The notes below the pieces were generated by a model that searched no databases, was not told the DNA's origin, and saw nothing but the letters and a program-made list of their open reading frames with translations. DNA of 32,886 nucleotides from an uncultured Eubacteriales bacterium (GTDB taxonomy: Bacteria; Bacillota; Clostridia; Oscillospirales; Oscillospiraceae), in the NCBI GenBank assembly GCA_900545405.1, contig UQYT01000028.1, forward strand, positions 1-32,886. The letters run 5' to 3'. The translations under genes and the position numbers were made by a program. Shown one piece after another: positions 7,267 to 14,266 of the stretch; positions within the stretch are counted from its first letter, which is position 1, and each line of letters opens with the position of its first letter.

Positions 7267-8415
7267 ATGTGGTTCCTTGAGGCGGATATCGCCCTCCGGC
7301 TGCTCGGCGGCTGCGTCCTATGGGCCGCCGCCAGCGTGCTGGCCCGAAAATACTGGTCGCAGCCCAGGCTCGAGAGCTTCCTGCCCATACTCGACCTCGC
7401 CCTAATCGCCTACGTCTCCGAGTGGCTCGCCGTATTCTACGCGGTCTACACCATCGTGACCTTCGGCATAGCCCACCTCGCGGGGCGGGGGAAGGGCGCC
7501 TGGAGGCAGGTCGTCTTTGTGCTCTGCTGCCTGATGTGCGCAGTGCCCTTTTTCTACATCCGCTTCCGGGAGCTCTTCCCGGAGCTGCCGCTGCTCTTCG
7601 CCCTCACCGGCATCGCCTACAACATGCTCAAGGCCGTCGACGCCGTCTACTACGTCTACTACTCGGGCGAAAAGCTCAACTTCCTGCACTACGCAAACTA
7701 TATGCTCTTTTTCCCCGTCATCACCGCCGGACCCATACTGCGCTACCGCGACTTCTCCCACAGCCTCGCGCGGCCGCAGCCCGTAAACGGCGAGAGCCTG
7801 ACGCGGGATTTCAAGCGCCTCATCCGCGGCTACTTCAAAAAGGTCGTCGTCATGGCGCTGGTGAACGTCGTCCTCACGCGCCTCGCCGCGCTCTCGCCTA
7901 GGCCCTGGTGGTCGATCGCCGCCTGCCTCGTGAGCTATCTGCTGCTCTGGCTGGACATGTCCGGATACGCCGACATCGCCATCGCCATGGGCGGTTTCCT
8001 CGGCCTCAAGGTGCCCGAGAACTTCAAAAAGCCCCTCAAGGCCGTCTCCTTCACCCAGTTCTGGCGCAACTGGCACGTCTCGCTCACCGACTGGATACGC
8101 GAGCACATCTTCGTCGTTCTCAACGGCCGGAAGCTCAACAAATACCAGGGCGCGCTGATAGGCTTCAGCACCATGATGGTCATGGGCCTCTGGCACGGCT
8201 TCTCGCTCACCTTCGTCCTCGACGGACTCATGAACGGCAGCCTGCTCGCCTTCGAGAACCTCTGCGGCATCACCACCGTCAAGCGCGGCGCGAACCGGTA
8301 CTACGTCCTCTTCCGCCGCTGTGTCGTGGCCCTCGTGTTCTCGTTCACCACTATATTCTACACTCTCGACTCCACGCAGTTGGCGAACGTCCTGCGCGGT
8401 TTCGTGAGCTTGTGA
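7267..8415 (+). CDS. dltB: MBOAT acyltransferase DltB
   Basis: A 382-aa multi-pass membrane O-acyltransferase (about ten hydrophobic segments). The family's active-site histidine is H310 in MGLWHGFSLTFV, and the conserved RNWHVSLTDWIREH stretch lies just before it. DltB takes D-alanine from DltC and passes it across the membrane toward DltX/DltD. Length and order fit DltB, and the neighbours (carrier, SGNH protein, DltX-like peptide) support this over alginate-type MBOATs. The Shine-Dalgarno is weak (AAGGGG about a dozen bases upstream, inside dltC), suggesting coupling to dltC. Confidence 0.9.
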   Translation: MWFLEADIALRLLGGCVLWAAASVLARKYWSQPRLESFLPILDLALIAYVSEWLAVFYAVYTIVTFGIAHLAGRGKGAWRQVVFVLCCLMCAVPFFYIRFRELFPELPLLFALTGIAYNMLKAVDAVYYVYYSGEKLNFLHYANYMLFFPVITAGPILRYRDFSHSLARPQPVNGESLTRDFKRLIRGYFKKVVVMALVNVVLTRLAALSPRPWWSIAACLVSYLLLWLDMSGYADIAIAMGGFLGLKVPENFKKPLKAVSFTQFWRNWHVSLTDWIREHIFVVLNGRKLNKYQGALIGFSTMMVMGLWHGFSLTFVLDGLMNGSLLAFENLCGITTVKRGANRYYVLFRRCVVALVFSFTTIFYTLDSTQLANVLRGFVSL

Positions 8416-8428
8416 GGGGGTGCGCGGT

Positions 8429-9325
8429 ATGAAATTTGCGCGTTACCTCAAGAGGGGCGGCTTTATCGCCGCGGTCCTCATCATAGTCATCCTCGCCGAC
8501 ATAGCGCTCTCGGCCTCGGGCTTCATCCAGAAGAGCGGCTTCTTCTGGCTCAACGACTTCGAGATAACCCGCCGCGACCACCCGGAGGAGGTCTGGGACC
8601 GCGTCATCTTCGGCTCCTCGGAGCTCGTCTCCGCCTACCGCGAGGACCTCACCACCGCGGATTATGTAAACCTTGGCATGGACTACGGCACGGTGCGCGA
8701 CCTTGTGGAGATGCTCGAGGGCGGGCACATCACGGTCGGCAGCGACCTGGTGCTGGCGCTCAACTGGGGTGCGATGTACGACGACATGGACACGAACCCG
8801 ACCTACGAGTGGCACCGGAAGTGGTACGAGCCCTATTTCTACTTCCAGCGCGACCGGCTAAGCGAGTTCGTGACCGACAACCTCAAGGCCCTGCTGGGCG
8901 AGGGCGACTTCCGCCGCCGGACCTACACTCAGCAGCAGAAGGCCTTCTACTACGGCAACATGACGCAGTCCGAGCTCGACGAGCGGCGCGAGAAGCTCCA
9001 CGGCCTCTACTTCGAGGGCGGGACGGAGCTCTATGCGGACAACCTCGCCGCGCTGGACGAGGTCTTTGCCTTCTGCGAGGCGGAGGGCATCCGCGTGCGC
9101 GTGCTCTGGCTGCCGGAGAACCCGCTGGTGGAGCCGGAGCCGCTCGACTTAGAGCTGCGGGAGCTCTGCCGAGAAAAGAGCGAGGCCGCCGGCGTGGAAT
9201 TCTACGACATGACCGACGCCCTGGACGCAGAGTGCTTCTACGATACGGGGCACCTGGACTATGACTACGGCGCGGTCGTCTTTACGGAGGTGCTTGACGA
9301 ATGGCTGCTTTCACAAAATGGCTGA
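8429..9325 (+). CDS. dltD: DltD-like SGNH-fold D-alanyl transferase
   Basis: 298 aa. An N-terminal membrane anchor (about 11-28) precedes an extracytoplasmic SGNH domain with the nucleophile motif FGSSEL (S63/S64) and the C-terminal Asp-His pair D272/H275 in DTGHLDYDYG. DltD moves D-alanine onto teichoic acid outside the membrane. It is shorter than the roughly 400 aa usual for DltD, so the assignment rests on context and catalytic motifs. ATG 8429 follows GAGGGGG (8414-8420); the longer GTG at 8420 overlaps that site. The last 25 bases overlap the next gene. Confidence 0.8.
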   Translation: MKFARYLKRGGFIAAVLIIVILADIALSASGFIQKSGFFWLNDFEITRRDHPEEVWDRVIFGSSELVSAYREDLTTADYVNLGMDYGTVRDLVEMLEGGHITVGSDLVLALNWGAMYDDMDTNPTYEWHRKWYEPYFYFQRDRLSEFVTDNLKALLGEGDFRRRTYTQQQKAFYYGNMTQSELDERREKLHGLYFEGGTELYADNLAALDEVFAFCEAEGIRVRVLWLPENPLVEPEPLDLELRELCREKSEAAGVEFYDMTDALDAECFYDTGHLDYDYGAVVFTEVLDEWLLSQNG

Positions 9326-9444
9326 AAAAGCAAAAGGAGAGGCCGTACTGGGAGTATCTCAGCGTCCTCGGCAACGCCGCCATGCTCCTCGCCGTGCTCG
9401 CGTTTTTCTCCGGGCACGGGGCCTTCATCTACGAGGGCTTTTGA
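9301..9444 (+). CDS. dltX: DltX-like microprotein (47 aa), probable acyl shuttle
   Basis: This is a short frame overlapping the end of dltD, with an excellent GGAGGT (9286-9291) nine bases before ATG 9301 and a stop codon just upstream in frame. The product has a basic, aromatic N-terminus (about 1-19), one membrane helix (about 20-36) and ends GAFIYEGF. DltX proteins are about 50 aa, have one helix and end in a FIYNEF-like motif whose tyrosine takes part in D-alanyl transfer between DltB and DltD; here the equivalent is Y44. Position right after dltD fits. It is short enough that automatic annotation may miss it. Confidence 0.82.
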   Translation: MAAFTKWLKKQKERPYWEYLSVLGNAAMLLAVLAFFSGHGAFIYEGF

Positions 9445-9447
9445 GCC

Positions 9448-10020
9448 ATGGACAGCGCGAGGGACAAAGGCTCCGAGGCAACGAAGTACCGCCTCGCCAA
9501 GGCCATGGAGGAATGCATGAGGACCCAGAGCGTGGAGGCCGTAACGGTGACGAACATCGCGGAAAAGTGCGGCGTCACCCGCCAGACCTTCTACCGCAAC
9601 TTCCTCGACAAATACGACCTAATAAACTGGTATTTCGGCAAGCTGCTCACGCGCTCCTTCGAGCACATGGGCAGCGGCCGGACCATCGCAGAGGGGCTTG
9701 AGCGCAAGTTCGAGTACATCCGCCAGGAGCGCGTGTTCTTCACCGCCGCCTTCCGGGCCGACGGCACGAACAGTCTCAAGGAGCACGACTTCGAGGCCAT
9801 CATGGCCTTCTACCTCGACGTCATACAAAAGAAAACCGGCGCCGCGCCGACGGAGGACGAGCGTTTCGCGCTCGAGCTCTACTGCCGCGGCTCCGTCGCA
9901 ATGACCGTGAAGTGGGTGCTCGGCGGCATGAGGGAGGCCCCGCGCGAGATGTCGCGCCGCCTCGTCGCCGCCCTGCCCGAACAATTGTCGGAGCTTTTCG
10001 CCCGTCTGTCTTTCCTGTGA
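9448..10020 (+). CDS. TetR-family transcriptional regulator
   Basis: 190 aa. The N-terminal TetR helix-turn-helix is at about 14-60 (VTVTNIAEKCGVTRQTFYRNF). The C-terminal helical domain resembles those of DhaS-type regulators. ATG 9448 is three bases after the dltX stop, with a GAGGGC site inside dltX, so it is probably the last gene of the dltCBDX unit. It could control that unit, the downstream fucO gene (palindromes at 10094-10125), or both. The ligand is unknown. Confidence 0.88.
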   Translation: MDSARDKGSEATKYRLAKAMEECMRTQSVEAVTVTNIAEKCGVTRQTFYRNFLDKYDLINWYFGKLLTRSFEHMGSGRTIAEGLERKFEYIRQERVFFTAAFRADGTNSLKEHDFEAIMAFYLDVIQKKTGAAPTEDERFALELYCRGSVAMTVKWVLGGMREAPREMSRRLVAALPEQLSELFARLSFL

Positions 10021-10040
10021 GACAGACGGGTTACATTTTT
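10001..10040 (+). terminator. terminator after the dlt-tetR unit
   Basis: An 11-bp stem CCCGTCTGTCT (10001-10011) pairs with AGACAGACGGG (10020-10030), followed by TTACATTTTT. It overlaps the tetR stop codon. Confidence 0.7.
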
Positions 10041-10053
10041 GCCCTTTTGTCAC

Positions 10054-10082
10054 TTTACTCGGCGGGGCGGAGGGATTAAAAT
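10054..10082 (+). promoter_or_regulatory. probable fucO promoter
   Basis: TTTACT (10054-10059), 17-bp spacer, TAAAAT (10077-10082). The match is moderate. The start would be near 10089, just before two palindromes in the leader. Confidence 0.45.
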
Positions 10083-10093
10083 ACACTCAGATA

Positions 10094-10125
10094 GTTAATA
10101 AATTAACCATATCGCCAGATATCTG
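10094..10125. promoter_or_regulatory. pair of palindromes in the fucO leader
   Basis: GTTAATAAATTAAC (10094-10107) and CAGATATCTG (10116-10125) lie between the predicted start of transcription and the ribosome site AAAGGAG (10127-10132). Either could be a binding site for the adjacent TetR protein. Confidence 0.45.
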
Positions 10126-10140
10126 AAAGGAGTAATAATC

Positions 10141-11286
10141 ATGGCAAACCGCATCATGCTCAACGAGACCTCCTACCACGGCGCGGGCGCCGTCTCCGCC
10201 ATCCCCGGCGAGCTCAAGGCTCGCGGCCTGAAGAAGCCGCTGGTCTGCTGCGGCCCCTCCATCCTCAAGCACGGCGTGGTCGCCAAGGTGACCGACCAGC
10301 TCGACGCCGAGGGCATCGCGTATGAGATCTTCTCCGACATAAAGGCCAACCCGACCATAGAGAACGTCCAGGCGGGCGTCGCGGCGTACAAGGCCGCGGG
10401 CGCGGACTGCATCGTCGCCATCGGCGGCGGCAGCCCGATGGACACCTCCAAGGCCATCGGCATCATCATCAATAACCCCGAGTTCGCCGACGTGCGCAGC
10501 CTCGAGGGCACGGCGGACACCAAGAAGCCCTGCGTGCCCATCATCGCCGTGCCGACCACCGCGGGCACAGCTGCCGAGGTCACGATAAACTACGTCATCA
10601 CGGACGTGGAGCGCCGCCGCAAGTTCGTCTGCGTTGACCCGCACGACATGCCCATCGTCGCCGTCGTCGACCCCGAGATGATGGACTCCATGCCTAAGGG
10701 CCTCACCGCCTCCACCGGCATGGACGCCCTGACCCACGCCATCGAGGGCTACACCACCAAGGCCGCCTGGGAGATGACGGACATGTTCCACCTCAAGGCC
10801 ATCGAGCTCATCTCCAAGAACCTCCGCGGCGCGGTCGCGGGCACGAAGGAAGGCCGTGAGGGCATGGCTCTCGGCCAGTATATCGCGGGCATGGGCTTCT
10901 CCAACGTCGGCCTGGGCATCGCCCACAGCATGGCCCACACGCTGGGCGCCGTGTACGACACGCCGCACGGCGTCGCCTGCGCGATGATGCTGCCCATCGT
11001 CATGGAGTATAACGCGGAGAGCACCGGCGAGCGCTACCGCGAGATCGCCCGCGCGATGGGCGTCCAGGGCGTGGACTCCATGAGCCAGGCCGAGTACCGC
11101 AAGGCCGCCGTCGACGCCGTCCGCAAGCTCTCCGAGGACGTCGGCATCCCCTCCAAGCTCGAGGCCCTGAAGGAGGAGGACCTGCCCTTCCTCGCCGAGA
11201 GCGCCTATAACGACGCCTGCCGCCCCGGCAACCCCAAGGACACCAGCGTCGAGGACCTCACCGCCCTCTTCCGCAAGCTGATGTGA
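10141..11286 (+). CDS. fucO: lactaldehyde reductase / iron-dependent alcohol dehydrogenase
   Basis: A 381-aa group III iron-dependent alcohol dehydrogenase that matches the pattern of E. coli FucO from end to end: the opening MANRIMLNET, the nucleotide site GGGSPMDTSKAIG, NNPEFADVRSLEG, TTAGTAAEVTINYVITD, and metal ligands in MDALTHAIEG and in GIAHSMAHTLGAVYDTPHG. FucO interconverts lactaldehyde and 1,2-propanediol with NAD, for example at the end of fucose or rhamnose fermentation. No sugar genes are adjacent; it stands alone with a leader that may be under control of the neighbouring TetR. Related dehydrogenases accept other short alcohols, so the substrate is inferred. Confidence 0.88.
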   Translation: MANRIMLNETSYHGAGAVSAIPGELKARGLKKPLVCCGPSILKHGVVAKVTDQLDAEGIAYEIFSDIKANPTIENVQAGVAAYKAAGADCIVAIGGGSPMDTSKAIGIIINNPEFADVRSLEGTADTKKPCVPIIAVPTTAGTAAEVTINYVITDVERRRKFVCVDPHDMPIVAVVDPEMMDSMPKGLTASTGMDALTHAIEGYTTKAAWEMTDMFHLKAIELISKNLRGAVAGTKEGREGMALGQYIAGMGFSNVGLGIAHSMAHTLGAVYDTPHGVACAMMLPIVMEYNAESTGERYREIARAMGVQGVDSMSQAEYRKAAVDAVRKLSEDVGIPSKLEALKEEDLPFLAESAYNDACRPGNPKDTSVEDLTALFRKLM

Positions 11287-11300
11287 GCAAATAATGAGGA

Positions 11301-11333
11301 AAGGCTCCCCGCCCGCGCGGGGAGCCTTTTTTT
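11301..11333. terminator. terminator between convergent fucO and the ABC gene
   Basis: GGCTCCCCGC (11303-11312) pairs with GCGGGGAGCC (11317-11326), followed by seven T residues. The minus-strand ABC gene stops right at its edge. Confidence 0.85.
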
Positions 11334-13038
11334 ACTGCGAGACGGTGTATAGTGAGTAGAAGTAGCCCCGGCTCGACATCAGCTCGTCGAAAGTGCCGCT
11401 CTCGACGATGCGCCCGCCGCGGAGCGCGAGGATGCGGTCGCAGCGCCGGAGCAGAGCGGCGTCGAGGCTGTGGGTGACGAGGATGCGGGTCATGCCCCCG
11501 AGGGAGAGTATGGAGTCCGTGACCTGATATGCCGTCGCGGCGTCGAGCGCGGCGGTGGCCTCGTCCACCAGCAATACCTCGGAGCGGCGCAGGAGGCTGC
11601 GTGCGATGGAGACGCGCTGCCCCTCGCCGCCGGAGAGGCCGCTGCCGTTCTCGCCGCAGAGATAGTCCCCGCCGCGCTCCGCCACGAGCGCCGAGAGGCC
11701 GGAGAGCTCTATGGCCCGCTCGACCTCCGCCTCGGGGAAGGGGCTGAACATGGTGATGTTGTCGCGGATGGAGGCGTTGAACACAAAGACGTCCTGCTCG
11801 ATGACGGAGACGAGGTCGTAGAGCGACTCGCTTTTAATCTCCCGCAGCTCGCGCCCGCCGAGGCGTATCTCGCCGGAATAGTCGGCGTGCGAGGCCATCA
11901 GCAGGCGCAGCAGGGTGGATTTGCCGCTGCCGGAGGCGCCGACCACGGCGCAGCACTCGCCGGGGCGGAAGCTCGCCGTGACGTCGTGCAGCACCTCGCA
12001 GCCCGGCTCGTAGCCGAAGGAGACGTGCCGGAGCTCTATGCCCTGCCCGAGCCTGGCCGGGAGAGCGCCCCCGCCGCGGACATTGGCGGAGAGCGCGGCG
12101 GAGAGCTTGCCGGTGAGCGCGAGGCCCGCCTTCATCGCGGCGAGCTGCTCCGGGAACTCGCTGATGGGCGTTATGACGTATGCCGTCAGCGTTATGAAGA
12201 CTATCAGCACGCCCGGCGTGATGCCGCGGCCCGAGAGCGCCAGCCACGCGCCCACAAAAAAGACGCCGAGCTGGGCCGTGACGCCCGCAAGGGAGCCGAG
12301 CGCGCCGATGAGGGTCACGAGCCGCCGCTTGCGGCACTTGGCCCGCTCCACCCCGGCGTTCCCGCGGGCGAAGAGTGCCGCCATCGCCGCCTCGGCCTTG
12401 AAGCTCTTGATGACCGAAAAGCCGCCGAGGCTGTCCCGGAGCGAGGCCGTGAGCGCGCCGTTGAGATCCGAGACCGTGCGCTCAGCCCGCTCCACCCGGT
12501 CCCCGGCGGCGAGGGAGGCCGCGATGGGCAGCGCGAAAAAGGCGCAGGATATGACCGTCAGCAGCGGGCTGTACGCGAGCATCATCACGAGCGCACCCAG
12601 GGCGAGGACGGCGTTGGAGGCCAGGGAAAAGAGCCCATCGAGACAGCCGCGCTCCACGCTTGCCGCGTCGTTTGAAAAGGCGGAGAGGTACACGGCACTG
12701 TCCTCGCCGGAAAAGGCCGCGATGCTTTTTTGCGTCAGGAGCTCGAAGGCACGGTCCTTGTACTGCCGCATCGCCCGCTCCAGAAAGCGCGGCTTGGCAT
12801 AGTATTCAAGCGCCTTTACGGCGGCGATGAGCAAGAATATGAGGCCGATGTCGAGCGCGAGCTCCCCGAGACCGGGCGCGCCGGGGACACCGGAGACAGC
12901 GTCTATCATCTGCTGCAGGACGCGGGCGATGAGCAGGTTCAGCCCGGCGGTGAGCAGCGAGGCGCCCAGGGCCAGGGCGAAGTTCAGCCGGTTCCCGCGG
13001 AAAAACTGCGCGCGCAGCGGCGCGGATTCACTCTTCAC
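11332..13038 (-). CDS. ABC exporter, fused membrane and ATPase half-transporter
   Basis: 568 aa from GTG 13038, which has an AGAAGG site upstream and overlaps the preceding regulator gene by 11 bases; an upstream ATG at 13164 lies far inside that gene and is rejected. The type I exporter membrane domain (about six helices) covers 1-300. The ATPase domain has Walker A GASGSGKST (about 364), signature LSGGEGQRVS (about 467), Walker B VLLVDEATAALD (about 485) and the H-loop LVTHS. The substrate is unknown. It would homodimerise, since no partner half-transporter is adjacent. Coupling to an XRE-TPR regulator suggests a peptide, lipid or drug export role. Confidence 0.88.
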   Translation of the reverse strand: MKSESAPLRAQFFRGNRLNFALALGASLLTAGLNLLIARVLQQMIDAVSGVPGAPGLGELALDIGLIFLLIAAVKALEYYAKPRFLERAMRQYKDRAFELLTQKSIAAFSGEDSAVYLSAFSNDAASVERGCLDGLFSLASNAVLALGALVMMLAYSPLLTVISCAFFALPIAASLAAGDRVERAERTVSDLNGALTASLRDSLGGFSVIKSFKAEAAMAALFARGNAGVERAKCRKRRLVTLIGALGSLAGVTAQLGVFFVGAWLALSGRGITPGVLIVFITLTAYVITPISEFPEQLAAMKAGLALTGKLSAALSANVRGGGALPARLGQGIELRHVSFGYEPGCEVLHDVTASFRPGECCAVVGASGSGKSTLLRLLMASHADYSGEIRLGGRELREIKSESLYDLVSVIEQDVFVFNASIRDNITMFSPFPEAEVERAIELSGLSALVAERGGDYLCGENGSGLSGGEGQRVSIARSLLRRSEVLLVDEATAALDAATAYQVTDSILSLGGMTRILVTHSLDAALLRRCDRILALRGGRIVESGTFDELMSSRGYFYSLYTVSQ

Positions 13039-14098
13039 GGCGCACCTTCTCCCAGAGCGCGGAGAGTGCGGCGTCCTCCAGCTCCGCCATGAACTTCTCG
13101 ACGCCGGCAAGCGCCGTCTCGCCCAGGTCGTCAACCGAGGAGGCCACCGTGTCCGGGGCGACAAAGCGCAGCCGCGTCACGTCGCAGCTCGGCGCGGCGT
13201 CAAAGCGCAGCGCTATGTCCCGCGCGCGGCGGAGACTCTCCCCGGCGCCATCCGCGTTCCCAAGCTGCATCAGGGCCTCGGCCCGGATGGCCAGCAGCGC
13301 GGCCTCGCCCTTGTTGAGGAAATTCGGCTCCCCGGGCTTCGCAAGACCGGGGTAGAAGGCCAGCGCCCAGTCCAGCAGCGCGAGCGCGCCATCGTAGTCC
13401 CCGCGCTTGAAATAGACGTTGACATAGCCCGTGACCACCTGCATGTGCGTCACGGCGAGGTCGAGCAGCGCCCTGGTGAGATGCTGCTCCGCAGCGTCCG
13501 GGTCGTCCGCGTCGGCGGCGAGCGTCTTGCCGATGAGCGCGTCGTTCAATTGGCAGGGGTTGTGCGCCTTCAGGAGCTCTATGCCCTTTTCCGGCTCGCC
13601 GAGCGAGATGTGGACGCCTGCCATAGCGCGGTATAGCGTCGTCTCGCTGATGTCCGGGTCGCGGTTCTGCGCGATGAGGCGGCAGGCGCGGCTGTAGAGC
13701 TCCAGCGCGCGCCGCAGCAGCCCGGCGTCCCCCGAGCTGATGCCGCGCACGTCGTAGTTCTCCGCGGCGTAATAGGCGATCTCAAAGCAGTTCGGCCAGC
13801 GGCGGAGCGCCGCCTCCGCCTCCTCGAGCGCGCCGCTCTCCCGGTCGTGGACGCGGGCCTTGAGCCGGGACACGGTCTCCGACTGCCCGCCGCTGAGCTC
13901 AAAGCCCGTCAGCGCGTCTATGGACACGTCGAAGAGCTCTGCCATGTCCGCGATGAGGCCCAGCTCCGGCGTAGCCGCGCCGCGCTCCCACTTGGAGACC
14001 GCCGCAAAGCTCACGCCCAGCGCCTCCGCCAGCCGCTCCTGCGTCATCCCGGCCGCACGCCGCAGCGCGCCTATGTTCTCAGAAAGTGAAAGTCTCAT
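13028..14098 (-). CDS. XRE HTH regulator with C-terminal TPR-like repeats
   Basis: 356 aa from ATG 14098, with GGAGGT just upstream. The N-terminal helix-turn-helix is at about 5-60 (GMTQERLAEALGVSFAAVSKWERG). The remainder is all-helical with TPR-like pairs (ALEEAEAALRRWPNCFEIA, GDYDGALALLDWALAFYP, RAEALMQLGNADGAGESL). This architecture is common in Clostridia upstream of ABC transporters. The TPR part may sense a ligand or protein, as in the RRNPP regulators, but nothing in the sequence shows a peptide partner. The last 11 bases overlap the ABC gene, so the two are cotranscribed. Confidence 0.88.
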   Translation of the reverse strand: MRLSLSENIGALRRAAGMTQERLAEALGVSFAAVSKWERGAATPELGLIADMAELFDVSIDALTGFELSGGQSETVSRLKARVHDRESGALEEAEAALRRWPNCFEIAYYAAENYDVRGISSGDAGLLRRALELYSRACRLIAQNRDPDISETTLYRAMAGVHISLGEPEKGIELLKAHNPCQLNDALIGKTLAADADDPDAAEQHLTRALLDLAVTHMQVVTGYVNVYFKRGDYDGALALLDWALAFYPGLAKPGEPNFLNKGEAALLAIRAEALMQLGNADGAGESLRRARDIALRFDAAPSCDVTRLRFVAPDTVASSVDDLGETALAGVEKFMAELEDAALSALWEKVRREE

Positions 14099-14120
14099 TT
14101 CGCACCTCCGTTGTGCGCTT

Positions 14121-14129
14121 ATTTTATCA
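14121..14129 (-). promoter_or_regulatory. extended -10 promoter of the XRE-TPR/ABC unit
   Basis: On the minus strand TGA-TAAAAT (14129-14121) is an extended -10. There is no clear -35. The leader would be short. Confidence 0.45.
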
Positions 14130-14179
14130 TCGCACGCCGAAAATAACAGGCCCCGGAGGTGTAGTTTGTACAAAAGTTT

Positions 14180-14196
14180 TTGAACCGGCGGTTCAA
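14180..14196. repeat. short palindrome upstream of XRE-TPR
   Basis: TTGAACC-GGC-GGTTCAA is a perfect 7-bp inverted repeat between the divergently read XRE-TPR gene and the LCP terminator. It may be an operator or a leftover hairpin of a repeat element. Confidence 0.35.
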
Positions 14197-14221
14197 TCGC
14201 CGCTTTTGCTCAGAGTATTCA

Positions 14222-14265
14222 CAAAAAAACTCCCCGCCGGGAGGGCGGGGAGTTTTCTTTTTGCG
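14222..14265. terminator. terminator of the LCP gene
   Basis: A stem built from ACTCCCCGCC and GGCGGGGAGT (about 14229-14252) is flanked by A-rich and T-rich tracts, so it can stop the minus-strand LCP transcript. It also has a T-tract on the plus side. Confidence 0.8.
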
Positions 14266-14266
14266 T

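Noticed and set aside
13039..13164. Longer N-terminus of the ABC exporter (ATG 13164)
   Set aside because: The extra 42 residues are Arg/Ser-rich shadow sequence of the overlapping regulator. GTG 13038 has a proper ribosome site.
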